64,000 nt of DNA from Desulfovibrionaceae bacterium (GCA_019421865.1 JAHZEL010000007.1:229256-293255), one strand, 5' to 3'; shown: positions 33,025 through 41,537, numbered from the stretch's first letter. Translations and numbers: made by a program. The notes: generated by a model from the sequence alone, not told the origin.

Positions 33025-33666
33025 TCAGCGGGACTCCCCTTCCCGCCTCTCCAGCTCTTCCAGAAGACGCTCCAGCGCCTTGCCGCGGTGGCTGCGGGCC
33101 ATCTTTTCCTCACGGGTAAGCTCGGCGCCCGTCCGTCCGCTTGCAGGATCAATGAACAGAGGATCATAGCCGAAGCCGTTGCTTCCCGAAGGGCCGTCCG
33201 CAATGTGACCTTCCCACGCTCCGCTGACCACGATGCCTTCCGGAGCGTCCTTCATGGAGGAAGGATACACCATGGCCATGCAGCAGCGGAAACGGGCCGT
33301 GCGTTTTTCGGCAGGCACATTCTCGAGCATGGTAAGGAGCTTGCGGTTGTTGCGCTGATCCACGCTCTCACCCTCCACCTCGGGCCAGTCCAGACTGTAG
33401 CGGGCGGAATACACGCCGGGAGCACCGCCGAGAGCGTCCACCTCTATGCCGGAATCGTCGGCCACGGCGGGAAGGCCGAGGGCATCGGCCACGGCACGGG
33501 CCTTGATGAGAGCATTTTCCTCAAAGGTGGAACCGGTTTCCGGCACTTCCGGAAAATCATCGGGCAGGCTTTGCACATCAAAGCCGAAGCGGGCCAGGGG
33601 CTCGCGAAGTTCCTTCACCTTGCCCTGATTGCGCGTAGCGAGAATAAGCGTCTGAGGGAGCGTCAT
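33025..33666 (-). CDS. rdgB: XTP/dITP diphosphatase (RdgB/HAM1 family)
   Basis: A 213-residue house-cleaning pyrophosphatase that hydrolyses dITP, XTP and related non-canonical purine nucleotides. The family signature starts LILATRNQGKVKELREPL, followed by TFEENALIKARA, ADDSGIEVDALGG with catalytic acids, PGVYSARY, GFGYDPLF and MARSHRGKALE. The length is normal. It is divergent from rimO with only 91 bp between the starts, so promoters must overlap. Confidence 0.96.
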   Translation of the reverse strand: MTLPQTLILATRNQGKVKELREPLARFGFDVQSLPDDFPEVPETGSTFEENALIKARAVADALGLPAVADDSGIEVDALGGAPGVYSARYSLDWPEVEGESVDQRNNRKLLTMLENVPAEKRTARFRCCMAMVYPSSMKDAPEGIVVSGAWEGHIADGPSGSNGFGYDPLFIDPASGRTGAELTREEKMARSHRGKALERLLEELERREGESR

Positions 33667-33757
33667 GGGGGTCTCCTTGCCGAAAGGCTGTTTTCATGGC
33701 AAAAAGGGATATCTCAGGCCAGTCCTGTTGACAAGTCAAGGCCTGCTCGAAGGTAGT

Positions 33758-35044
33758 ATGCTCAAAATATATTCCCAAAGTCTCGGCTGCCCGAAGACCC
33801 GTGTGGACACCGAACGTCTGCTGGGCTCGCTGGGCCCCGTTCTTACCGTGGATGCGCCGGAAAAGGCGGACCTTGTCTTTCTCAACACCTGTGCCTTCAT
33901 TGCTCCGGCCGTACAGGAATCCGTGCAGACCATCCTTGAAATGATCGAGGATCTGAGCGCGATGCCCAAGGGGAAAAAGCCCTTCCTGGCCGTAGCGGGA
34001 TGCCTTCCCGGCCGGTACGGCATTGCCGATCTCAAAGGCGAGCTGCCGGAAGTCGACCTCTGGCTCCATACCGACGACATCGACACCTGGGCGGATCAGC
34101 TCATCCGCGCCCTCGGGCTGCCTCAGGCCGCAGACGGTCGTCTGCTCAGCACCGGCCCTTCCTACGCCTGGCTCAAGATAGGCGAAGGCTGCCGGCACAA
34201 CTGCTCCTTCTGCGCCATTCCCTCCATACGCGGCCGTTATGTGTCCGAACCGGCCGACAAGCTGGTGACGGAAGCCGCCGCCCTCGTGGCCGACGGCGTG
34301 AAGGAACTCATTCTGGTTGCCCAGGACGTGACCGCCTACGGTACGGACTTCGGCAAGGATCCGCGTTTTCTGCTGGAAAAGCTCCTTGCACTGGACGGCC
34401 TTGCACGCCTGCGCCTGCTGTACCTGTACCCTGCCGGGCTTACCCGCGAGCTTCTGCGCTTTCTCAGCGAAGCGGGCAAGCCCTTTGTACCGTATTTCGA
34501 CATGCCCCTGCAGCACGCCCATCCCGACATTCTGCGTCGCATGGGGCGCCCCTTCTCCGGCAACCCGCAGGAAGCCGTGGACCGCATCCGCGACTTCTTC
34601 CCCGACGCCGCCCTGCGCACGACCATGATGGTGGGCTTCCCCGGAGAAACGGACGAACATTTCCGCACGCTCATGCGCTTTGTGGAGAAAAACCGCTTCC
34701 ATCATATGGGCGTGTTCGCCTTCCAGCCTGAAGACGGCACCGAAGCCGCCGCCATGCCGGATCAGCTCGACGATGATCTCAAGCAGGCCAGAAAGGACGA
34801 ACTCATGGAACTTCAGAGCGGCATCAGCGAGGAGATTCTCGCAGGCTATGCCGGCGAGCGGCTGGAAGTGCTCGTGGATGAAAGTTCCGAAGAATGGCCC
34901 GGCCTGCATACCGGGCGCACCTGGTTCCAGGCTCCCGACGTGGACGGCCTGACCTACATCAGCGGCCCCGGCGTGGAAAACGGCGCTCTGGTGGAAGCGG
35001 ACATCGTAGAAACAAGGGAGTACGATCTCGTAGCCCTTGTGTAA
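33758..35044 (+). CDS. rimO: Ribosomal protein S12 methylthiotransferase RimO
   Basis: A 428-residue radical SAM methylthiotransferase that modifies an aspartate of ribosomal protein S12. The N-terminal UPF0004 domain holds the three cysteines of the auxiliary [4Fe-4S] cluster (SQSLGCPKTRVDTE, NTCAF, AGCLPGRY). The central radical SAM motif is EGCRHNCSFCAIPSIRG, with the typical YLYPAGLT and DMPLQHAHPDILRRMGR stretches, and the C-terminal TRAM domain binds substrate. RimO rather than MiaB is indicated by the SFCAIPSIRG context and the QHAHP segment. AAGG lies 4 nt before the ATG. A perfect TTGACA at 33728 exists, but the spacing to any -10 is too long. The lipoprotein gene follows after 13 bp. 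Confidence 0.93.
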   Translation: MLKIYSQSLGCPKTRVDTERLLGSLGPVLTVDAPEKADLVFLNTCAFIAPAVQESVQTILEMIEDLSAMPKGKKPFLAVAGCLPGRYGIADLKGELPEVDLWLHTDDIDTWADQLIRALGLPQAADGRLLSTGPSYAWLKIGEGCRHNCSFCAIPSIRGRYVSEPADKLVTEAAALVADGVKELILVAQDVTAYGTDFGKDPRFLLEKLLALDGLARLRLLYLYPAGLTRELLRFLSEAGKPFVPYFDMPLQHAHPDILRRMGRPFSGNPQEAVDRIRDFFPDAALRTTMMVGFPGETDEHFRTLMRFVEKNRFHHMGVFAFQPEDGTEAAAMPDQLDDDLKQARKDELMELQSGISEEILAGYAGERLEVLVDESSEEWPGLHTGRTWFQAPDVDGLTYISGPGVENGALVEADIVETREYDLVALV

Positions 35045-35057
35045 ACAGAGGACTATC

Positions 35058-36590
35058 ATGCAAAAATTTCTGCTCTTTCTTTTCTGCTCTCTTCTTCTTG
35101 TTTCCTGCGTGCCGCCTTCGGGCGCTCCGCAGGACATCAGCGGAGCCTGGGTCGACGATCAGGAAAGGCTCTACTATCTGGATGAAGACGGCGGTCTCGG
35201 CATTCCCGACAGAACCGCCCTTTCCGGCGTGCGCTGGAATCTGGAAAACGGCGTTCTCACCCTTGCCACGATGGACAGCCCCGGCGACAAGGTCAGAGAA
35301 CAGAAGCTCATCGTGAAAAACGCCGGCGCGAACCGGATGGAATTCACCGACGCCGACGGTTCCACCATCGTATGGGAACGCAGCAAGGCCAAGGTCGGCC
35401 GCATGGACGGAACGCTGTTCTACCGCGAACGCATGGCGCTTCCGCCGGAAGTCGTGGTCAGCGTGCGCCTGTATCCCCTGCACTCTCCCATTCCGGTGGC
35501 CACGTCCATCATGCCGGCGTCCGGCAACGGTCAGCTCCCCTTCCGGGTGTACTATCTGGAACAGACCATCGACGCACAGGTCCGACTCACGGCCTCCATT
35601 CTCTACAGCGGAGAAACGCTGTTCGCCACGCAGACCGACGAAGTGGTCTCCGTGCCCGGACAGCCCAACGTGCTCGTATACCGCACCATGCCGGGGGAAC
35701 ATCAGCTCCCCCCTCTCGAAACGCCGGCCAGCTACAAGGGCACGCTGAAAAGCGGTGACAAGCAGGTCAGCGTTCACCTCTATCTTGAAGACGGCGGCCT
35801 CGCCCTGCTCACGCAGGACGGCGACCGCAATCAGTACATGGGCACGTGGATGGAAAAGGACAGAAACCGGACCATCGAAGTCACGCGAGGCATGCTCAAG
35901 CCCGTCACCGCCACGCGTGAAGCCGGAGGAGGCCTGCTTCTGCACGGTCTCTCCTCCCAGCCCGTGGAACTCAAGCCCGCCGACATTCCCTGGCCCTCCC
36001 AGGGATTTCTTCTCGAAGGCGAACTGCGCTCCCAGAACGGGAGCCCCGTCTTTTCCGAATGCAATTCCCAAAGAGACATTCCCCTGCTGACCACCGGCAA
36101 GGGCTACAGCCAGCTCAGCCAGATCATGCAGGAAAACGGCAGCGCCTCCGTCGTGCTGGAAGGCCGCATGCAGGACGGTCATCTCGAAGCCTCCAACGTG
36201 TTTCTCGTCAGAAAGGGCGGCGTCTGCTCCACGGAAAACTACGCCTCCGCGCCGCTGCTCGAAACCTACTGGCGCCTGCGCGAAATCAACGGCAATCCCG
36301 TCACCATCTATCCCGACCAGCCCGAACCGCATCTCATTCTCCGCGACAACGGACAGGCCTCCGGTTCCGACGGCTGCAATAATTTCTTCATGTCCTGGCA
36401 GCGCAAGGACAACGCCATGACCTTCTCTGAAGGCGGCTCCACCCTGCGCCTCTGCCCGCAGGGCGAAGAACAGGCCCGGGCCATGCATGAAATGTTCTCG
36501 AAGGTGGACGAGTGGAACATCAACGGTTCCATGCTGGAGCTGCGCTCGGACAACAGCATCGTCGCCGTGCTTGAAGCGGTGGACATGTAG
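35058..36590 (+). CDS. Multidomain lipoprotein with NlpE-like, YbaY/YscW-like and META (HslJ) domains
   Basis: A 510-residue predicted lipoprotein. The signal peptide ends in the lipobox LLLVSC with lipidated Cys17, followed by VPPSG. A first region (about 30-110) resembles small lipocalin-like barrels. Residues about 115-220 (LPPEVVVSVRLYPL, then QLPFRVYYLEQTIDAQVRL) resemble the YbaY/YscW lipoprotein domain. A segment near 235-270 (SYKGTLKSGDKQVSVHLYL) resembles the NlpE N-terminal fold. The last 110 residues are a META/HslJ domain (TYWRLREINGNPV, SDGCNNFFMSW). Such proteins sit in the envelope; NlpE and HslJ relatives are tied to envelope stress or novobiocin resistance. Only the META domain and lipobox are firm. 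It follows rimO by 13 bp and ends in a very strong terminator. Confidence 0.75.
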   Translation: MQKFLLFLFCSLLLVSCVPPSGAPQDISGAWVDDQERLYYLDEDGGLGIPDRTALSGVRWNLENGVLTLATMDSPGDKVREQKLIVKNAGANRMEFTDADGSTIVWERSKAKVGRMDGTLFYRERMALPPEVVVSVRLYPLHSPIPVATSIMPASGNGQLPFRVYYLEQTIDAQVRLTASILYSGETLFATQTDEVVSVPGQPNVLVYRTMPGEHQLPPLETPASYKGTLKSGDKQVSVHLYLEDGGLALLTQDGDRNQYMGTWMEKDRNRTIEVTRGMLKPVTATREAGGGLLLHGLSSQPVELKPADIPWPSQGFLLEGELRSQNGSPVFSECNSQRDIPLLTTGKGYSQLSQIMQENGSASVVLEGRMQDGHLEASNVFLVRKGGVCSTENYASAPLLETYWRLREINGNPVTIYPDQPEPHLILRDNGQASGSDGCNNFFMSWQRKDNAMTFSEGGSTLRLCPQGEEQARAMHEMFSKVDEWNINGSMLELRSDNSIVAVLEAVDM

Positions 36591-36618
36591 GAAGATTTTC
36601 CCGCACGCGGGAACAGAT

Positions 36619-36668
36619 AACAAAGAAGGCCTGCCATTCAGAGGAATGGCAGGCCTTCTTTGTTTTTT
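36619..36668 (+). terminator. Very strong terminator after the lipoprotein gene
   Basis: Twenty-one-base-pair perfect stem (36619-36639 with 36644-36664) with an AGAG loop and a run of six T. It may serve the convergent hldD as well, because the arms begin with AACAAAG and end with CTTTGTT. Confidence 0.92.
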
Positions 36669-36716
36669 ACCGAAAAGCGGATGGCGAGAACATCCCGTTC
36701 CGCACGCGTCGATCAA

Positions 36717-37697
36717 CTACAGCGTGCACAGATAGGGATCGTCCTGCAGCAGATAATTCTGCACGTAGTCCTTCACGCCGTCTTCCAGCGACTGGAACTT
36801 CACGGGGCACTTTTCGCGTTCAAGCCAGGACATGTCGGCTTCGGTGAAGTACTGATACTTGCCCTTGAGGTGCTCGGGCATGTCGAAGTATTCGATGTTC
36901 TCCGGCACGTCCATGGCGGCGAACACGGCCTTGGCCAGATCGTTCCAGCTGCGGGCGTGTCCGGTACCCACGTTGAAGATGCCGTTGCAGGAAGGCGTTT
37001 CCATGAACCAGCGCATGAGCGCGGCGCAGTCCTTGGAATACACGAAGTCGCGCACGGATTCGCCGTCGCCGTACTGCGGATGATCCGACTTGAACAGGCG
37101 GATTTTTCCGGTTTCCTTCACCTGAGGAACGGCGCGGCACACCATGCTCATCATGCTGCCCTTGTGATATTCGTCGGGGCCGTACACGTTGAAGAACTTG
37201 AGGTTCACCACTTCGCCGAGCAGCTTGTGCTGCATGCACCACATGTCGAACAGCTTCTTGGAATAGCCGTACATGTTCAGCGGACGAAGCTTCGGCATGA
37301 GTTCCAGAGCGTCGGAGAAGCCCAGTTCGCCGTCGCCGTAGGTGGCGGCGCTGCTGGCCGTGATGAAACGGGCACCCGCCTCAAGAGCGGCAAGGCACAC
37401 TTCCACGGTGTAGTGAAAGTTGTTCTCCATGAGAAAATCCGCATTCCGTTCCGTGGTGGAGGAACACGCGCCCATGTGGATCACGCATTCCACACCTTCC
37501 AGCTTCTTGCCGGAACGAAGCTGCGCGAGAAAGGCATCGCGGTGCATGTAGTTGCTGTAGCGCAGGTGGGAAAGGTTCTTCCATTTTTCCGTGGAGGCAA
37601 GATTGTCCACCACGAGAATGTCGTCCATGCCCTGCCTGTTCAGTTCCCAGATCATGTTTGCGCCGATGAGGCCGGCGCCGCCGGTGACGATGATCAT
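36717..37697 (-). CDS. hldD: ADP-L-glycero-D-manno-heptose-6-epimerase
   Basis: A 326-residue short-chain dehydrogenase/reductase that epimerises ADP-heptose for the LPS inner core. The NADP-binding motif is TGGAGLIGAN. Family-specific stretches are HMGACSSTTERN, SSAATYGDGELGF, MYGYSKKLFD (catalytic Tyr-x3-Lys), FNVYGPDEYHKGSM and FNVGTGHARSWNDLA. This confirms a Gram-negative LPS-bearing host. It overlaps the upstream ykgJ-type gene by 4 bp (ATGA), so the pair is translationally coupled. It converges on the lipoprotein gene with a shared strong terminator. Confidence 0.96.
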   Translation of the reverse strand: MIIVTGGAGLIGANMIWELNRQGMDDILVVDNLASTEKWKNLSHLRYSNYMHRDAFLAQLRSGKKLEGVECVIHMGACSSTTERNADFLMENNFHYTVEVCLAALEAGARFITASSAATYGDGELGFSDALELMPKLRPLNMYGYSKKLFDMWCMQHKLLGEVVNLKFFNVYGPDEYHKGSMMSMVCRAVPQVKETGKIRLFKSDHPQYGDGESVRDFVYSKDCAALMRWFMETPSCNGIFNVGTGHARSWNDLAKAVFAAMDVPENIEYFDMPEHLKGKYQYFTEADMSWLEREKCPVKFQSLEDGVKDYVQNYLLQDDPYLCTL

Positions 37698-38392
37698 GCG
37701 TGCCTCTTCAGAGTGGCTTTGGTGGTCTGCACGAGAGTGATGCTGCCGTCGGCGTTATGACGGGCATCTATGCCGAACATGATGACGGTATGCAGAAGCG
37801 GACGGCCGAACAGGAAGTCCAGCATTTCCTTTCTGACATGCCCCTTTTCCATGACGAGATCACGAAACGCCCTGTCGTATTCCACGACTTCCACAAGAGC
37901 GCGGCGCGCGGCTTCCTGCTCCTCAAGGTGCGAGGCAAGCTCGATGAGCGCCGCATAGTTGCAGCGGGCTTCATGGGCTTCCACGGAATCCATGAGCCAC
38001 GCGGGAGCATGAAGAAGCTCAAGGATGCTCCGGCGGTCGAGTCTGTCTTCTCCCTGCATGGAAAGAAGCGCGGACGGATCGTCGCAGAACAGCGCCCGGC
38101 ACTCCGCAGGATGGCGGTCGTGAATGAAGCAGCGGTTGTCCTCCATGAGAAAACGGCAGGTCCAGTCATCGGGACGGGAGCCGAAGGGCGCGGCTATCTT
38201 GACTATTTCTTCCGGCAGCGGAACCACATGATCGTTGGAGGTGTCCCGCACGAGTTCGCCTGCGCGAAACGTGCACAGATCCTGCAGCTGAAGCACGCCG
38301 TCCACAAGAAGAGGAGCGTCTTCCTTATGAAGTGCCGGACCGCCCTTGCGGCAGCAGGTTCCGCACTGGCGGCACTGATGATTCTCGCTCAT
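37694..38392 (-). CDS. YkgJ-family cysteine-cluster protein
   Basis: A 232-residue protein with the N-terminal cluster CRQCGTCCRKGGP, then CTF, and CRFL-N-CFIHDRHPAECR, typical of the YkgJ family (also called UPF0153 or Fe-S/Zn cluster proteins). These cysteines are thought to bind zinc or an iron-sulfur cluster; the biochemical role is unknown. The C-terminal half is helical without known motifs. The stop overlaps the hldD start (ATGA). A terminator separates it from the upstream EPSP-like gene pair. Confidence 0.85.
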   Translation of the reverse strand: MSENHQCRQCGTCCRKGGPALHKEDAPLLVDGVLQLQDLCTFRAGELVRDTSNDHVVPLPEEIVKIAAPFGSRPDDWTCRFLMEDNRCFIHDRHPAECRALFCDDPSALLSMQGEDRLDRRSILELLHAPAWLMDSVEAHEARCNYAALIELASHLEEQEAARRALVEVVEYDRAFRDLVMEKGHVRKEMLDFLFGRPLLHTVIMFGIDARHNADGSITLVQTTKATLKRHA

Positions 38393-38458
38393 GATATCCT
38401 CACTGGAGCGTTTCCTTGTTTGCCCTTCCCGGGAAAGTCCTTGAAAGCGGCACCCCGG

Positions 38459-38488
38459 AAAAGGGGGAACCGCCCGGAGGCGGTTCCT
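38459..38488 (-). terminator. Terminator downstream of the EPSP-like gene pair
   Basis: GGAACCGCC/GGCGGTTCC 9-bp stem with a 4-nt loop (38466-38487). On the minus strand it is followed by CCCTTTT. It lies 30 bp after the small downstream gene. Confidence 0.7.
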
Positions 38489-38517
38489 CTTCCTTCGCCT
38501 TCCCGACGGGAAGGCTG

Positions 38518-38718
38518 CTATCGGTCGAGCCCTTTATACAGTCTCAAGCGCCGGATGCGCACCCGGCGATACTGCATATGGGTCTCCAGCATATTCTTTT
38601 CCTGGTGCAGCGCGTGAATTTCCTGCGGGAAGACGACGCCGTTTTCCACATCTTCGGCAGCCATGAGTTCCCGTATTCTTCTATCGCATTCCTTCTGCAC
38701 CGAGCCGATGAGCTCCAT
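38518..38718 (-). CDS. Small hypothetical coiled-coil protein downstream of the EPSP-like gene
   Basis: A 66-residue charged, helical protein (MELIGSVQKECDRRIREL, later HQEKNMLETHMQYRRVRIRR) with heptad-like spacing suggesting a coiled coil. The chosen start has a GAGG ribosome-binding site 5 nt upstream and lies 13 bp after the stop of the EPSP-like gene. In-frame ATGs further upstream (38775, 38817) would overlap that gene by 44 or 86 bp and are less likely, though the one at 38775 has GGAG close by. No family recognised. The tight linkage suggests a shared function with the EPSP-like protein. Confidence 0.6.
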   Translation of the reverse strand: MELIGSVQKECDRRIRELMAAEDVENGVVFPQEIHALHQEKNMLETHMQYRRVRIRRLRLYKGLDR

Positions 38719-38731
38719 CTGAGCCTCAAGC

Positions 38732-40558
38732 TCAGAAATCGTCTCCGGTAGCGGGTTCCGGAGGAAGTTCTCCATAGACTCCGTGAGCAATGACGCGTCT
38801 GCGCGCGGGTTTGGCATCTTCGGTCTCCTGCTCTGCCTTGCGTTTCAGTTCGGGACGGGGAAGCGTGTTGTACATATTCCAGAAAGCCGGGAACAGACCG
38901 GTCATCACGCCGGGATTGGACAGGTGCAGGTTGGGCTTGAGGAAGGCGCCGAGCGCATAGGCCATGGCCCACTGCGCGGAAGGAGCAACCCAGGATCCGG
39001 GCACCGTTTCCTCCACGGGGCAAAGCGCGCCGTCCTTTTCACCGACGCCGCAACGGGCCAGGAACGCCGTGACGAGATGACGATCCTCTTCGGCAAGTTC
39101 GGGCAGAGAAACCGTGCTGCCCTCATGGGCGGCAGCGGCCATGATCACGGTGCACAGAGGCAGAAGCTCGGGGCAGAAGGCAAGCACGTCCTTCACCACT
39201 TCGGGAGCGGGAGCCGACGTTTCGCTGGTCTTGCCGCTGCATTCCACCGCCGCGGAACCGTACTTCACGCTGAGGCCTGCGCCCTGCAGAATCTTTTCCA
39301 CAAGACCGTGCGCACGGCTCTTTCCCCATACGCCTTCCAGCACGGCGCGACCGCCGTTGAAGCCGGGGAACATGAGCACGGAAGCCGCCACGCAGGCATC
39401 CATGCAGACCACGGGAGCCGCAGGCACGGAAATCTCGCCGCGTTCCACGCTGATGTCACGACCGTTGCGGACCACCTTCAGGCCGCAGCCGGAAAGCACG
39501 TCCAGCACGAGCGGCAGCAGACGGGGTTCGTGTTCGGGCAGCGTCAGGCGGCATTCCGTTTCCCAGAAGGGAGAAGCCAGCACCAGAGCGGCCACGAAAT
39601 CTTCGGGAAGATCGTCGGCCAGACGGATCTGACGGGGCATGAGACCGGAGCATTCCATGCGGACGGGCAGACCGTCCTGAGAGGGAATGACGTTGGTCAG
39701 GCGAACGCCGAGCTGAGGCAGGAAGTGACGCAGCGGCGCGATGTCGAGGAAGCGCAGGGAGCTGTCGCCGGTAAGCTTGAGTCTGGCGGGCATGCCCACG
39801 CACAGCGCGATGACCAGCCAGAGGTTGAAGGCGTCGTCGCCGATGTGGATGACCTTGTCCATGTTGCGGACAAGCCCCTTGCCGCCGCGGCTCTGTACGT
39901 CGCCGTTTTCTTCCCACCAGAGCTGCCCGCCGATCTGATTGAGGGCCTTCACGCCGCTCACGACGGCATCGGTAAGAGGTACGCGGGAAACGGAGGTCGT
40001 CTGTCCGGTGGCGGCGGCCACGGCCAGCCAGCAGCGGGCGGCCACTGTGTCGGACGGCGCGGGAATGCGGATATCCACGGCTTCACCGTTGGGAGACAGG
40101 TTGTAGTAGCCCTGTTCCTCTTCCATACGGGTCAGCGGTTCGATGGTCTGGAGAAGAACGAAAAGATCGCGGGAAAGGCGATTGTCACGGGCAAGACGGG
40201 CGGCCTTGCCTTCCCAGGCGGTACGCAGCGTCTTTTCCGTCTCGGGAGCGAGACGTCCGCCGCGGCGCAGGCGGGCGAGCATCTGGGCGCGACGCATCAC
40301 AAGATGCAGAATGTCGTTGTCCAGATCCATGATGGCGCCGAGTTCTCCCTTGCGGGAAGGCGCGCGATCCGTGCGCGGCCGGAAGCCGTCCTTCTTGAAA
40401 TCTCTGCGTCCTTCACGACGCTCGTCATCGCCGCGTTCAAATCGACGCGGGCGGAAATTTTCCGAATGCTCCTGGCGGCGTCCTTCGCCGCGTTCGCCGT
40501 CGTTTTTCCTGAAGGAACGCCTGGCGAAATCCTTTCTGTCCTCGCCCCTATTATCCAT
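38732..40558 (-). CDS. EPSP-synthase-fold protein with chorismate-mutase-like N-terminal domain; active site lost
   Basis: A 608-residue protein in three parts. Residues 1-70 are a low-complexity Arg/Asp/Glu-rich tail. Residues about 72-145 resemble an AroQ-type chorismate mutase helix bundle (DLDNDILHLVMRRAQMLARL). Residues about 155-585 align along their length with EPSP synthase (AroA). The catalytic residues are replaced: the GSKSxSNR motif is APSDTVAAR, NAGTxxR is DDAFNLW, the SSQ triad is PED, KETDR is EEDRH, NDHRMAM is PSAQWAM, and the C-terminal DPxCxxKxFP is NPGVMTGLFP. It is therefore predicted not to make EPSP by the known mechanism. A functional aroA would have to lie elsewhere. 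It is followed by a small coiled-coil gene. Confidence 0.8.
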   Translation of the reverse strand: MDNRGEDRKDFARRSFRKNDGERGEGRRQEHSENFRPRRFERGDDERREGRRDFKKDGFRPRTDRAPSRKGELGAIMDLDNDILHLVMRRAQMLARLRRGGRLAPETEKTLRTAWEGKAARLARDNRLSRDLFVLLQTIEPLTRMEEEQGYYNLSPNGEAVDIRIPAPSDTVAARCWLAVAAATGQTTSVSRVPLTDAVVSGVKALNQIGGQLWWEENGDVQSRGGKGLVRNMDKVIHIGDDAFNLWLVIALCVGMPARLKLTGDSSLRFLDIAPLRHFLPQLGVRLTNVIPSQDGLPVRMECSGLMPRQIRLADDLPEDFVAALVLASPFWETECRLTLPEHEPRLLPLVLDVLSGCGLKVVRNGRDISVERGEISVPAAPVVCMDACVAASVLMFPGFNGGRAVLEGVWGKSRAHGLVEKILQGAGLSVKYGSAAVECSGKTSETSAPAPEVVKDVLAFCPELLPLCTVIMAAAAHEGSTVSLPELAEEDRHLVTAFLARCGVGEKDGALCPVEETVPGSWVAPSAQWAMAYALGAFLKPNLHLSNPGVMTGLFPAFWNMYNTLPRPELKRKAEQETEDAKPARRRVIAHGVYGELPPEPATGDDF

Positions 40559-40837
40559 GTCAAACCTGCTTTGGTCTGTGCGTGGCGCGTCGGCAGGCGC
40601 GCACGTCGTTTCAGAAGGGGCGGAAAGCGAAGCCGACGCCCCGTATGATCACCCCGTAAGTTCATGATCTTTCCTCGGGAAAAATCATGATGAACAGGCA
40701 TGATATCCCTATTGCATCCGGCCCGCAAGTCTTTTGCCCCGCCTCCTCCCGCCACGCTTCACGAATCCGGCGGAAAAGGATATGCTTCTGCCTCCCCGGA
40801 AAAATGCCGGGAATCATCACCCACAAGGATCAGCTTC
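40559..40837. other. Divergent intergenic region between the EPSP-like gene and the methyltransferase gene
   Basis: A 279-bp stretch without a supportable gene; frames that cross it lack ribosome-binding sites. An imperfect inverted repeat (GTTCATGAT near 40670 and ATCATGATGAAC near 40687) lies at its centre and could be an operator for both genes. No confident sigma-70 boxes were found. Confidence 0.35.
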
Positions 40838-41491
40838 ATGGAACAGTTCACGCCCTTCGATCGTCTTTTCCAGTCCTGCGGAAGAATATGGCACATCCGC
40901 CGCGCCGACATGGACAAACTCTGGGCCGATATGGATCAGAAGGAAGGCGGAGAAGACCGTCTTCCCTACTGGAACGAAATATGGCCCTCCTCTCTGGCTC
41001 TGGCCGGATGGCTTGCGGAAATGCAGGACGACATCAAAGGAAAGCCCTGCCTCGACATGGGATGCGGACTCGGCTTCACGGCGCTGCTCGGCCAGTGGCT
41101 CGGCGCCTGCGTGACGGGCATGGACTACGAAGCCGAAGCCCTGCGCTACGCCGAAATCAATGCCCGCCTCAATGCCGTGGAAGGCGTGCGCTTCGAAGTC
41201 ATGGACTGGCGCAATCCCACGCTGCCGCCGGAAAGCTTCGACCGCATCTGGGCCGGAGACATCATGTATGAAAAAGACTTCGCCGAACCCATTGCGGCCT
41301 TTCTTGCCTCCATGCTGAAAAGCGGAGGCCGCGCCTGGATTTCCGAACCCGGAAGGGATGTCTTCCATCATCTGCTCGACACGCTTCCCGCGCATAAGCT
41401 CCGCCACAAGCGCATCTGCTCCCTTCCCGTTTCCCCGCTCACGGAACAGGACGTTCCGGTTCCCGTCACCATCTGGGAAATCGCCAGATAA
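40838..41491 (+). CDS. Class I SAM-dependent methyltransferase (METTL/ETFB-lysine methyltransferase-like)
   Basis: A 217-residue methyltransferase. SAM-binding motif I is CLDMGCGLGFTALL, with acidic motif II MDYE and the post-motif WAGDIMYE. The preceding LPYWNEIWPSSLALAGWL is typical of the protein-lysine methyltransferase group that includes PrmA-like and METTL20-like enzymes, suggesting a protein substrate; this is an inference. The start at MEQFTPFD has an AAGGAT element upstream; the frame extends 46 codons further without homology. A good terminator follows immediately. Confidence 0.8.
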   Translation: MEQFTPFDRLFQSCGRIWHIRRADMDKLWADMDQKEGGEDRLPYWNEIWPSSLALAGWLAEMQDDIKGKPCLDMGCGLGFTALLGQWLGACVTGMDYEAEALRYAEINARLNAVEGVRFEVMDWRNPTLPPESFDRIWAGDIMYEKDFAEPIAAFLASMLKSGGRAWISEPGRDVFHHLLDTLPAHKLRHKRICSLPVSPLTEQDVPVPVTIWEIAR

Positions 41492-41493
41492 TC

Positions 41494-41523
41494 AAAAGGC
41501 GGCCTGAAAAGGCCGCCTTTTTT
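41494..41523 (+). terminator. Terminator of the methyltransferase gene
   Basis: AAAAGGCGGCC / GGCCGCCTTTT 11-bp stem with a 6-nt loop, T-run to 41523. It starts 3 bp after the stop codon. Confidence 0.88.
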
Positions 41524-41537
41524 CAGGGCCGGCGTCA

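Noticed and set aside
33728..33759. TTGACA before rimO as a promoter
   Set aside because: The -35 match is perfect, but the only -10-like element (TAGTAT) is 20 bp away and overlaps the ATG. Spacing is unfavourable, so it is not called.
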